Part shown: positions 37,115-45,340 of the stretch, piece after piece
Numbering within the stretch: position 1 is the first letter of the stretch
How the letters are laid out: every line of letters begins with the position of its first letter
Assembly (NCBI GenBank): GCA_948875265.1
Contig: CAQRYF010000003.1
Location: forward strand, 1-61,015
Length of the DNA stretch: 61,015 nt
From: an uncultured Clostridia bacterium
Lineage (GTDB): Bacteria; Bacillota; Clostridia; TANB77; CAG-508
Direction: 5' to 3'
Made by a program: the position numbers and the translations under genes
Notes under the pieces: generated by a model
What the model saw: the letters and a program-made list of their open reading frames with translations, nothing else
What the model was told of the DNA's origin: nothing
Database searches by the model: none

Positions 37115-38218
37115 ATGAATATAGAATCAGATTTAAAAAAGGATGGAATTGAAGTTATAGAAAAAATAGATACTTTAAGAATTAATTCAATTGCAAGAAC
37201 TGTGTCCATAAAAATATGTGAAGCTTTTCCAAAATATGGTCTTAATCAAAATGAATTATTTATAAAGCTTTCTAGATTAAATATGTTTAAAGCCAAGATG
37301 CCTGAAGGTATGGCAGAAGCTAATTATTTTTATAAAAATACATCTATTTATTTTAATGTTCATATTCCTGATGAGGATTTAGAGGAATTTGCAATACATG
37401 AATGTATTCATTACATTCAAGAAATAAAAGATAAGAAGAATTATTTGATTAGAATGGGACTTTGTGATTATACAGAATTTAAGATATATGGCTTGGGTCT
37501 AAATGAAGCATCTGTTCAACTTATGTCCTCTAAAATAAATGGTATCCCTAAAGAATATGTAAAATATTTTGGTATAAGCTTTGAGACTACTAGTCCTTCT
37601 TATTATCCTTTAGAGTGTTGCTTAGTAAATCAGTTAGCATATATTACTGGTGAAGATGTTTTATTTGAAAGCACCCTAAATAGCAATGATAATTTTAAAA
37701 TGACATTTGCTAATTTAACATCACCAAAAATCTTTATGGCTATCCAAAATGCTATAGATGATATTTTATATGCAGAAGAAGATATTATTAAATTAAATAA
37801 TAAAATTGCTCAAATTGATGATAGAAATAAAAAAGTTGATGGTATGCTTAAAAAAATCGATGAATTAAAAAATGAAATATCATTAACTTTTATGAGAACT
37901 CAAAACCTAATAATTTCAAGCTATTTTGATAAGTCATTTTTTAATATCTCTAATTTAGAAGATGTTGAAAATTATAGAAGGAAATTATATTCATTTAAAG
38001 ATTATTTAGGAGTTATGGAGGGATATACTTTCTTTAATGATTATTATGTTAAAAAGATGGAAGAGTTGGAAATTAAATATAATGCTTTAGAAAATGGAGA
38101 AGTAGAAACTGCAATAAAGGTTATAACTAAAAAAGAAAATAAATTAGTTGCATTGTTTAAAACAATCAAAAAACTTATTTTCAGAAATTTTGTTGAAAAA
38201 GAAAACGATATACAATAA
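37115..38218 (+). CDS. Putative zincin-type metalloprotease, unknown family
   Basis: A 367-aa protein. An HExxH zinc motif, AIHECIHYIQE, lies near residue 94, followed about 35 residues later by GLNEASVQLMS, where the Glu could be the third ligand as in gluzincins. The first 90 residues look globular. Residues 230-330 are helical and coiled-coil-like, and the C-terminus is basic (KKLIFRNFVEK). No signal peptide or transmembrane helix is obvious, so it is probably cytoplasmic. AAGGAG lies 8 nt before the ATG. It stands alone between two convergent genes. Catalysis is inferred from the motif only. Confidence 0.65.
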   Translation: MNIESDLKKDGIEVIEKIDTLRINSIARTVSIKICEAFPKYGLNQNELFIKLSRLNMFKAKMPEGMAEANYFYKNTSIYFNVHIPDEDLEEFAIHECIHYIQEIKDKKNYLIRMGLCDYTEFKIYGLGLNEASVQLMSSKINGIPKEYVKYFGISFETTSPSYYPLECCLVNQLAYITGEDVLFESTLNSNDNFKMTFANLTSPKIFMAIQNAIDDILYAEEDIIKLNNKIAQIDDRNKKVDGMLKKIDELKNEISLTFMRTQNLIISSYFDKSFFNISNLEDVENYRRKLYSFKDYLGVMEGYTFFNDYYVKKMEELEIKYNALENGEVETAIKVITKKENKLVALFKTIKKLIFRNFVEKENDIQ

Positions 38219-38248
38219 AATAAGCTTTCAAGTGAAAGCTTATTTTAT
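38216..38248. terminator. Bidirectional terminator between the zincin and GltD-like genes
   Basis: AAATAAGCTTTC pairs with GAAAGCTTATTT around AAGT, with T/A-rich tails on both sides. It overlaps both convergent 3' ends. Confidence 0.8.
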
Positions 38249-39508
38249 TGTATTTATTATATTCTTTGCCGCTTCTCTTCCTGAATATGCGGCCCATGCA
38301 ACTGTACTTTTTATTCCTGCTAAGTCTCCTCCTGCATAAATTCTAGGATTTGATGTTTGATAATTTTCATTTATTTGTATATTCCCCCATTTATTTGTAT
38401 TTAAATTTAAATTTGCTATGAATTCTGCAGTTTTAGAACCTAGAGCCATTACTACATAGTCTGTGTCTACTTTATAATTGCTATTTTTTATATTAATTGG
38501 AACTAGTCTTGATTCTCCTTCTTTTTGTACTAATTCTGTCTTTATTAGCTCTAATTTTTCAACTTTATCATTTCCTATAATTTTTACAATATTATTTTGA
38601 AATAAAAACTTTATTCCTTCTGAAATTGCATTTTCTATTTCTTTATCTTCTGCTGGCATTTGTTCTCTTGATCTTCTATATATAACTTTTACTTCTTTTG
38701 CTCCTAACATTTTTATAGTTCTTGCACAGTCCATTGCCACATTTCCTCCGCCTACAACAGCAACTGTTTTCCCCTCATATTTCGGATGTAATTTGTATTC
38801 TAAAAGTTCATTTCCTCCAAAAACTCCTTGTAAATCTTCTCCTTCTACTCCCATTTTTGAAGAGATATTTGCACCTATACTTAAAAATATTGCATCATAC
38901 TTTTCTAATAAATTCTGTAAATCTAAATTTTTACCTAATTCTTGATTGTATTTTACCTCTATTCCTAGTTCAAGAATATTATCAACTGTCTTTTTAACTA
39001 TATCTCTTGAAAGCCTAAACTCTGGAATTCCATGAATTAATAAACCTCCCAAGTAATTATATTTTTCATATATAGTAACTTGTACACCTTTTTTTGCTAA
39101 AAATGCACTTGCAGTTAACCCTGCTGGCCCGCCACCAATAACAGCTACCTTTTTATCAGATTGGTTATTTTCTATTTCTTCTTTCCAACAATCTTTTAGA
39201 GTTATTCCTTCTTCTATAATCTTATTAAAAGTTAATGCTTCTAATTCTCCTATAGAAACTGGTTCCCCTTTTATTCCTCTTACACATGATCCTTGACATT
39301 GTTTTTGATGTGGACATATTCTACCACAAATACCTGGTAACACTGTAGTTTTTGATAATATTTTATATGCTTTATTATAATTTTCTTCCTTTATTGCTTT
39401 TATAAACTCTGGTATATTATTACCTAAAGGACAACCTTTTATGGAACAAGGTTTCATTTTGCAATCCAAACAATAATTAGATTTTTTATTTATTTCTTCT
39501 TTTTCCAT
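38240..39508 (-). CDS. GltD-like NAD(P)H-dependent FAD/Fe-S oxidoreductase
   Basis: A 422-aa protein. The N-terminal domain has two cysteine groups (CLDCKMKPCSIKGCP and CGRICPHQKQCQGSC) that would hold two 4Fe-4S clusters. An FAD-binding GGGPAGLTASAFLA follows near residue 122, then an NAD(P)-binding GGGNVAMDCARTIK near residue 255, and a terminal AGGDLAGIKSTVAWAAYSGREAA. This is the glutamate synthase small-subunit/NfnB/dihydropyrimidine dehydrogenase-type module. No large glutamate synthase subunit is adjacent, so it may work alone or with a remote partner as an electron transfer subunit. It is slightly shorter than GltD. Confidence 0.87.
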   Translation of the reverse strand: MEKEEINKKSNYCLDCKMKPCSIKGCPLGNNIPEFIKAIKEENYNKAYKILSKTTVLPGICGRICPHQKQCQGSCVRGIKGEPVSIGELEALTFNKIIEEGITLKDCWKEEIENNQSDKKVAVIGGGPAGLTASAFLAKKGVQVTIYEKYNYLGGLLIHGIPEFRLSRDIVKKTVDNILELGIEVKYNQELGKNLDLQNLLEKYDAIFLSIGANISSKMGVEGEDLQGVFGGNELLEYKLHPKYEGKTVAVVGGGNVAMDCARTIKMLGAKEVKVIYRRSREQMPAEDKEIENAISEGIKFLFQNNIVKIIGNDKVEKLELIKTELVQKEGESRLVPINIKNSNYKVDTDYVVMALGSKTAEFIANLNLNTNKWGNIQINENYQTSNPRIYAGGDLAGIKSTVAWAAYSGREAAKNIINTIK

Positions 39509-39607
39509 TTTTATTGATACCTTTCAATATTGTTATATTTATTATTTGATATTTTAATATAGCTTTTTTATAAAGTCAATTTTACCGACCTTACTGTATA
39601 ATTATAA

Positions 39608-41485
39608 TTATTCTATTATATCTCTTCCTAAATCTTTTTTAATAAATCTTCCTTCTCTATCTTTTTCGAATACTTCTTTGGTTTCTATATCTATATATTC
39701 TTCTGGTATTATATATTTTCTTTTCTCTTTCTTCCCTTTTCCTATTATTCTTAACTTCTTTAAATGTTTTGGATAGTTTTCGTTACTAGTATTAATTAGA
39801 TATTTACAATGCTCAATATATTGTGCCATATCTGGGTCCTTTTGGAAATCAATATTAGCATTTTTTAATTTACTTATTCTTTTAGTATCTAATGGCATTA
39901 ATAGTGGCACATTTATTCTACTGCCATATAAAGTAAAATCTTTATCTCCTTGATATATAGGCATTTTATTTTCTAATCCATTTTGATTTAAAAATGATTT
40001 TAGATACTTTTGTGTTATATGTAATCTTAGAGGCATATTCAATCCCTCTATATCAAATCCTAGTAAAATACAGCCTTGCGTAGTTTCATCTTTTATATAT
40101 CCCCAGTTTTTTATTTGTTTACTTGTCAAAGCACTCTCTAAGAAAGCTAGTTGACTTGCATCTTTTCCTTTATATAAATTGTATATCATATTATTGGCAG
40201 TTATACAATTAGTCATATCTATTGTAAGAATATTTGATGAATTTGGTAAACATTTTCTAAAATATTCAAAATATTGATGTTGATAATCACTAGCTACTGC
40301 ATTTATATAAGGTTCTACCTCTATATCATTTCTTTCTTCGATTTTTAATTTGTTTGCATGTTTTTCAATTTCATATATACATCTTTCATTAATTTTATTT
40401 ACTATGTTTAATTTTAACAGTTCACTTTCTATATCTTCATTTGTTGGCATTGATATATCATTATTAGGATTTTTACTTTTCTCTTTTAAAATCTTTTCAA
40501 ATATACCTAGATCCTGACATATAAATCTAGCTTTATTCATTATTTCTATTTCTTTTGCTAATCTATTTATCCAAAATGTATTTAAGGCTATTATATTTTG
40601 TAATGGTAGTTTTTTTAATATTTCTTCATCAAATACCTTTACTAAATCCATATCTTTTTCATCTTTACTCTTAGCTTCATATGCAAATTCTCTTAATCCA
40701 ACATTAGCCAACATTCTAGTATGTTGTTTTTGATATCTTGACAATAATCCAAAGCCGTCTAAAATACTTCCACATTTTATTAAAGAATCTATATATTTTT
40801 GTTTTATATTTTCGTTAAATCTAACTTTATTTTCTTTAAAAAACTCTATAAATTTCTGTTCTTCATTTCCTACATATTTTAATCTTTCTTTTAAAGTTTC
40901 TATGTTCTCTTTTCCAAGTTGTTCTTGAATTTCTTTTCTGCATTTTGGATTTCTCTCGTATTGTAATAAAATTTCATATTCCTCATCAGATATCTTACTT
41001 TTAGTAGTTCTATATATTTTTAATACCTTTTCTAACATATTTCTTTGATTTTCTTTCTGTTCTAGTGTAAAAGGCTTATTCTCTGAAATTTTCTTATCTT
41101 TTATTTCTCTGTAAATTTCCTTTAATTTATTTGGATTATGTAATAAATATTGATATGAATTTAACAAGTGTGCATCCTCTTCAGAAGGCATTTTTTCTGT
41201 TGTTTCTTCTAGCATATCTCTAAACAATTCCTCAATTGACTTTTCTATATTATAAGCCATATCTATTATTTCTTTTGTTGTCTCTTTTTCATTTTTATTT
41301 GAATCATCCTCTTTTAATTGCTCTATAAATTTATCTAATGCATCATATGTTGTACCTACAATTGTATTAATTGCTGTTTTTACATAATCTATTTCATTTT
41401 CTCTTTCAAATGCACTATTCTCTTTTTTATCCTTTTTTGATTCTTCTAAAATTTCTTCAAATGATATTATTTTTCTCATCTCCAT
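39608..41485 (-). CDS. 625-aa protein of unknown function
   Basis: A large, soluble, mostly helical and highly charged protein with no membrane segment, signal peptide or metal motif that I recognise. The N-terminal third is Glu/Lys-rich (EEILEESKKDKKENSAFEREN). Towards the C-terminus there is a more structured region (NWGYIKDETTQGCILLGFDIEGLNMPLRLHI in pieces) and a basic end. It follows the uracil-DNA glycosylase gene by 18 nt in the same direction, so they may be co-transcribed. A phage or plasmid origin is possible, but its codon use looks like its neighbours. Confidence 0.6.
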   Translation of the reverse strand: MEMRKIISFEEILEESKKDKKENSAFERENEIDYVKTAINTIVGTTYDALDKFIEQLKEDDSNKNEKETTKEIIDMAYNIEKSIEELFRDMLEETTEKMPSEEDAHLLNSYQYLLHNPNKLKEIYREIKDKKISENKPFTLEQKENQRNMLEKVLKIYRTTKSKISDEEYEILLQYERNPKCRKEIQEQLGKENIETLKERLKYVGNEEQKFIEFFKENKVRFNENIKQKYIDSLIKCGSILDGFGLLSRYQKQHTRMLANVGLREFAYEAKSKDEKDMDLVKVFDEEILKKLPLQNIIALNTFWINRLAKEIEIMNKARFICQDLGIFEKILKEKSKNPNNDISMPTNEDIESELLKLNIVNKINERCIYEIEKHANKLKIEERNDIEVEPYINAVASDYQHQYFEYFRKCLPNSSNILTIDMTNCITANNMIYNLYKGKDASQLAFLESALTSKQIKNWGYIKDETTQGCILLGFDIEGLNMPLRLHITQKYLKSFLNQNGLENKMPIYQGDKDFTLYGSRINVPLLMPLDTKRISKLKNANIDFQKDPDMAQYIEHCKYLINTSNENYPKHLKKLRIIGKGKKEKRKYIIPEEYIDIETKEVFEKDREGRFIKKDLGRDIIE

Positions 41486-41503
41486 TCATCTATATTATAT
41501 ACA

Positions 41504-42062
41504 TTAATTAATATTTAAATTTTCTTCTACTACCAATTTCAAATCATTTATAAAATCTATCTTTTTTGTTTCATCTCTAAGCAAAGCCGCTGGATGCCAT
41601 GTTGGCATATATTTTATACCTTTTCTTTCAATCCATTTTCCTCTGGATTTAGTTATTCCATACTCTTTTCCCAAGATATTCTTTAATGCCACACTTCCTA
41701 ATAAAACAATTATTTCTGGCTTTACTAATATAACTTGGTTTCTTAGATAATTTAAACATGCTGCAGCTTCATCATCTTCTGGATTCCTATTAGAAGGTGG
41801 TCTACATTTTACAATATTTGCTATATAAACCTCTTCCCTCTTAATTCCAACAGCTTGAAATGCCATATTCATTAGTTTACCAGCTCTCCCAACAAATGGT
41901 TCTCCGTAATCTATCCTCGTCTGCTCCAGGTCCTTCTCCTATAAACATTATTTTAGCATTTTTATTTCCTATTCCAAACACTATATTTTGTCTGGTTTTG
42001 CACAATTTACATTTATTACAGTCCTTTATTGAATATTCTAATTCTTCCCATGTTTCAAACAT
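41504..42062 (-). CDS. Type-4 (Fe-S) uracil-DNA glycosylase, split by a +1 shift at CGGA
   Basis: Read with a one-base skip at 41906 this is a 185-aa family-4 UDG of normal length. The N-terminal cysteines CNKCKLC and the later CRPP and C in AACLNYL would hold a 4Fe-4S cluster. Motif A is GEGPGADED and motif B TWHPAALLRD. The zero frame reads DRL-CGG-A and stops 9 codons later. With the C skipped it reads DRL-G-EPFVGRAGKLMNMAF, the family consensus, with the conserved Gly at the shift. It excises uracil from DNA. GGAGG lies 5 nt before the ATG. Downstream is the 625-aa unknown gene. Confidence 0.88.
41903..41906 (-). other. CGGA +1 recoding site in the uracil-DNA glycosylase
   Basis: The minus strand reads TTA CGG A. 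Skipping the C at 41906 gives TTA GGA and restores the family motif GEPFVGRAG. Confidence 0.75.
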
Positions 42063-42087
42063 TTCTTCCTCCTTATCATGCCCTCTT

Positions 42088-42123
42088 TGTCCTTTTGGGT
42101 GTCCTTTTGGGTGTCCTTTTGGG
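42088..42123 (-). repeat. Three tandem 12-bp units
   Basis: TGTCCTTTTGGG occurs three times head to tail at 42088, 42100 and 42112. The last unit is the 5' part of the hairpin repeat at 42112-42143, so the array looks like slippage growth of that repeat. Confidence 0.8.
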
Positions 42124-42143
42124 GACGTTTCTCAAATGGACAT
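42112..42143 (-). repeat. GTCCC-loop hairpin repeat, copy 4
   Basis: Stem TGTCC (42112-42116) with GGACA (42138-42142) around a loop with GGGGACGTTTCT; the complement contains ACGTCCCC. It touches the TGA stop of the LD-carboxypeptidase gene and resembles the copy at 48725-48757. Confidence 0.7.
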
Positions 42144-43064
42144 CATTTTACACATCTTTCTACTAACTCTATTTTTATATCTTTTTTAGTATCTATCTTT
42201 GCTTTTGTACCAATAGGAATTACTGTATTTGTTTCTATATGTCCAAAGTTATTAGATTTAATAATTGGAAAAACATATTCATTCCCAATCGTGTCTAAAA
42301 TAATTTGCTCTAATGATATTTCACTTTCATGTTCATAATTCCCTATCCATAATCCTTTTATCTTATCAAATACTCCATTTTGTTTCATATAGTATAAATA
42401 GTTGCTTACCATTGCTGGTTCTGTTTCAAATCCTAATTCTTCTAAAAATAAAATTTTATCACTAAAGTCAATCGAATATTTACCACATACCATTCCGCTT
42501 GTCATATTTAAATTTCCACCAATTAGTTCACCCTCTGCTTGCCCTTCCTTAATAGTCAAATATCCTCTTTCCTCTTTTAATATTTCCAAACTTCCTTTAA
42601 TAAATCTATTTATAGTTTCCTTATATCCGTATTTTTGTTTCACTCGTTTGTATAGTCTTAAAATTGGTACCACTAAATGTTACAAGTCCAGTTTTTTGAG
42701 TTATCATGTTTGTTAAAGATGTTATATCACTATATCCACATACGATTTTAGGATTATTTTTTATTAATTCATAATCTAAATATTCAAATGTGCTATTTGA
42801 ATTATTTCCACCTTTGGCACACCATATCATTTTTACTTCTTTGTCAGCAAACATTTCATTTATATCTTCCGCCTTCTCCTTTGCTGATGCAGAGTATTCA
42901 TTTGTATTTGAGAAAAGATTTTTTGAAAATTTTATCCTAAATCCGTCTTTCTCCACAATTTCTTTAGCTCTCATTATTTCATCTATATTCTCTCCTACTA
43001 TTGGATTTGATGGTGCTACAACTCCTATAGTATCTCCTATTTTTAATTTATCAGGAATTATCAT
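42143..43064 (-). CDS. LD-carboxypeptidase (S66 family), split by a +1 shift at CGGA
   Basis: Read with a one-base skip at 42629 this is about 306 aa, normal for LdcA. It has IGDTIGVVAPSNP at the start, IWCAKGGNNSN, the nucleophile-serine motif GYSDITSLTN near residue 110, GMVCGKYS, and SNNFGHIETNTVIPIGTKAKID at the end with the catalytic His. The zero frame reads ...ACA AAA ATA CGG ATA TAA and stops. Dropping the C gives TKIGYKETINRFIKGSLE and runs to the family C-terminus. The start at 43062-43064 has GGAGG 6 nt upstream. It should trim tetrapeptides in murein recycling or wall remodelling. Confidence 0.86.
42626..42629 (-). other. CGGA +1 recoding site in the LD-carboxypeptidase
   Basis: The minus strand reads ATA CGG A, with an in-frame TAA one codon later. 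Skipping the C at 42629 gives ATA GGA and opens the rest of the gene. Confidence 0.7.
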
Positions 43065-43104
43065 ATCTCTCTCCTCCATTATAATATCCATAATTTCTAT
43101 TTTA

Positions 43105-43137
43105 TGATGATTTTTTCCTCCGTCCCTAAAATCATTT
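43105..43137 (+). repeat. GTCCC-loop hairpin repeat, copy 5
   Basis: The same unit as 12270-12302 with two changes at its right end. Stem ATGATTTT (43107-43114) with AAAATCAT (43128-43135), core CCTCCGTCCCT. The TGA stop of the pgeF gene (43132-43134) lies in its right arm. Confidence 0.85.
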
Positions 43138-43974
43138 TAATTCTATTAATGCGGTGTTTAGTCCATATCCTTCTTTTTCTACTCTGAAGGAGTGTATTAG
43201 GTCTGAGTCACACACACTACAAATTTCACTGTCTACAATATTTTCTTTTTTTAGCCCTGCTTTTTCTAATATTATTTTGTTTATTAGAATTGTGTCTATG
43301 TTCCATTTTTTATTTGGTTCTTTTTCTTCTATTATTTTATCTATTTGTTCTAGGTTTTTAAATTCTTTTTCAAACATTTCTTTTACATCTATATTAACCT
43401 CAAAATGACATTTTCTTATACTTGGACACATACAGCAAATAATATCTTTTGGATTACATTTGAATTCTTTAATCATTTTTTGTATGGTTTTTACTGATAT
43501 TCTTTGAAGGGTTCCTTTCCATCCTGAGTGGGTATTTGCTATAACTTTTTTTACTGGGTCAAAGAATAGTAGTAAAATACAATCTGCATTAGTTGTTGAT
43601 AAGATTATGTCTTTTTTGTTTGTAATTGCTCCGTCTATATCTGTGTATTTATCCAAATTAAAGTCTGGTTCTCCTTTATTTATGATTTCTTCTACTGTTA
43701 TTATTTTATCTGTATGGTTTTGATTTGGCCTCATTAGATTTATATAATTAGTCTTTAGTTCATCACATAATTTACTATAATTTTTTAAGACATTTGTATA
43801 TTCATTTTCTGATAATTGTTCTCCATTAGCTTTTATTGGTCTATAATTAACTTCTGTACCCAAAGAATATGCATGTGTTATTATTTCTTCATATTCTAGT
43901 AGTTTTCTAAATTGTAAATATTGTACTCCATTTTTGATAACATGTACAACATTTTCATTACTTAAGTCTTTCAC
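43132..43974 (-). CDS. pgeF: PgeF/YlmD-type multicopper-oxidase-fold protein
   Basis: A 280-aa protein. Family motifs are TTNADCILLLFFDPVKKVIANTHSGWKGT (zinc ligands H and C), MCPSIRKCHFEV, and SVCDSDLIHSFRVEKEGYGLNTALI at the end. Members are described as purine nucleoside phosphorylases or as peptidoglycan editing factors that remove misplaced L-Ser. Its place next to an LD-carboxypeptidase gene fits the wall role. The stop codon is provided by a dispersed hairpin repeat. The downstream start of the LD-carboxypeptidase gene is 68 bases away. Confidence 0.88.
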   Translation of the reverse strand: MKDLSNENVVHVIKNGVQYLQFRKLLEYEEIITHAYSLGTEVNYRPIKANGEQLSENEYTNVLKNYSKLCDELKTNYINLMRPNQNHTDKIITVEEIINKGEPDFNLDKYTDIDGAITNKKDIILSTTNADCILLLFFDPVKKVIANTHSGWKGTLQRISVKTIQKMIKEFKCNPKDIICCMCPSIRKCHFEVNIDVKEMFEKEFKNLEQIDKIIEEKEPNKKWNIDTILINKIILEKAGLKKENIVDSEICSVCDSDLIHSFRVEKEGYGLNTALIELK

Positions 43975-43992
43975 AATATCTCCTCCTATTTT

Positions 43993-45297
43993 CTAGTTTG
44001 CATCTTGTTCTTTTAATTCATCATATTTTCTTTCTTCTTTTGAATATTCTTCAGGTTTTAATCCAACTCTTTTTTTCATATATTTTTCCATTAATATGAA
44101 TAATATAGTAAATGTACCTCCAACTATTATCATAGCATATGCTGTTTTAGTTTTACTTAATAAGAATGATGCCATAATTCCCATGATAGCTGAAGTTAAA
44201 TTAGTAAATAAATTTTTTACTGCAAATACCTTTGTATCTATTTTATTGTTAGTAAAATTTCTGAAGTATCTATCCATTATAGTATAATACATACCATGTG
44301 CAAATTTAGCAATCATATAACATATAATAATTATTATTAGAAGCATTCTAAATGTTTGTACTTTTATTCCCATTATTCCTGCTACAATAGCACTTATAGA
44401 TGCCATTAGTGCTATTATCATAATAGATTTATTTCTAAATGCATTATGAAATCCCTCCTGTTTCTTTGACGCATAAGAACTTATAAAAGTCTGTATTGCT
44501 GATATCATTCCTATCCAAAAAGATGATACTTGTATATCTTTTAATAAGCTTGTTTGGTAATTCATTAAAATTGAAAATAAGCTCGTTAATAAGCATGCTG
44601 GCAATATTAATGCTTTTAATCTTTCAGATTTTAATATATATTTAAATCCATATTCAATATCTTTTAATTGCTTTTTACCTACTATTTCGTTAAAATTACT
44701 CTTTTTCTTCTTTATTGGTTCAATATAAAACATTGACATAAATGTAACTATTACTAAAACTGCAAGTGATAATATAATTGGTAGATATCCATTTATCTCA
44801 AATAGAAATCCTGCTATTATTTTTGATATAGCTCCTATAAGATAATATCTGGCTGCACCTTTAGCGTTTATCTTTGCAAATATACTACTTTTATACCTAG
44901 ATGGTGGTATTGATTCATTTAGTAAACTTGGCTCTGCTATTCCTTTTATAGCTCCTGCTAAAGATGCTAAAAATTTAGCTATTATAAGATTCCAAAAATT
45001 TCCGCTAAGCATAAATACTAACATATATAAACAATTTATAATGTTACCAAAAATTATACTATTTTTTCGTCCTAAAAATTCTATTATTATGTTAGCTGGT
45101 ATTTGTAGTAATATTCCAAATATTGATCCAATCGAGCTAAGCAATACTACATCTGCAGCACTAATATGTTTTATTTGTGTCAAAAATAGAAAATCTATAG
45201 TGTAATAAAATAGATAATCCCAGGCTATTGATTTATAGCTTGAAAATAATTTCATATTCCTTTTTCTCATCTTCTGTGTCTCATCTTTATATCCCAT
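43993..45297 (-). CDS. MFS transporter
   Basis: A 434-aa protein with about twelve hydrophobic helices in two halves. LLQIPANIIIEFLGRKNSIIFG between helices 2 and 3 matches the MFS A-like loop (G-x-x-x-D-R-x-G-R/K), with an Asn/Glu variant. The middle loop KKKKSNFNEIVGKKQLKDIEYGFKY separates the halves. The tail is charged. The substrate is unknown; multidrug or sugar export are both possible. AAAGGAG lies 5 nt before the ATG. The pgeF gene follows after 18 nt, so they may share a transcript. Confidence 0.83.
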   Translation of the reverse strand: MGYKDETQKMRKRNMKLFSSYKSIAWDYLFYYTIDFLFLTQIKHISAADVVLLSSIGSIFGILLQIPANIIIEFLGRKNSIIFGNIINCLYMLVFMLSGNFWNLIIAKFLASLAGAIKGIAEPSLLNESIPPSRYKSSIFAKINAKGAARYYLIGAISKIIAGFLFEINGYLPIILSLAVLVIVTFMSMFYIEPIKKKKSNFNEIVGKKQLKDIEYGFKYILKSERLKALILPACLLTSLFSILMNYQTSLLKDIQVSSFWIGMISAIQTFISSYASKKQEGFHNAFRNKSIMIIALMASISAIVAGIMGIKVQTFRMLLIIIIICYMIAKFAHGMYYTIMDRYFRNFTNNKIDTKVFAVKNLFTNLTSAIMGIMASFLLSKTKTAYAMIIVGGTFTILFILMEKYMKKRVGLKPEEYSKEERKYDELKEQDAN

Positions 45298-45340
45298 ATT
45301 TTCTCCTTTGTTTCATATGACTTTTTTTATGTTTTTTCGA

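Noticed and set aside
42626..42640. An extra A in the CAAAAAT run as the cause of the LD-carboxypeptidase shift
   Set aside because: It works too (giving TKYGY instead of TKIGY), but the CGGA explanation is shared with four other genes.
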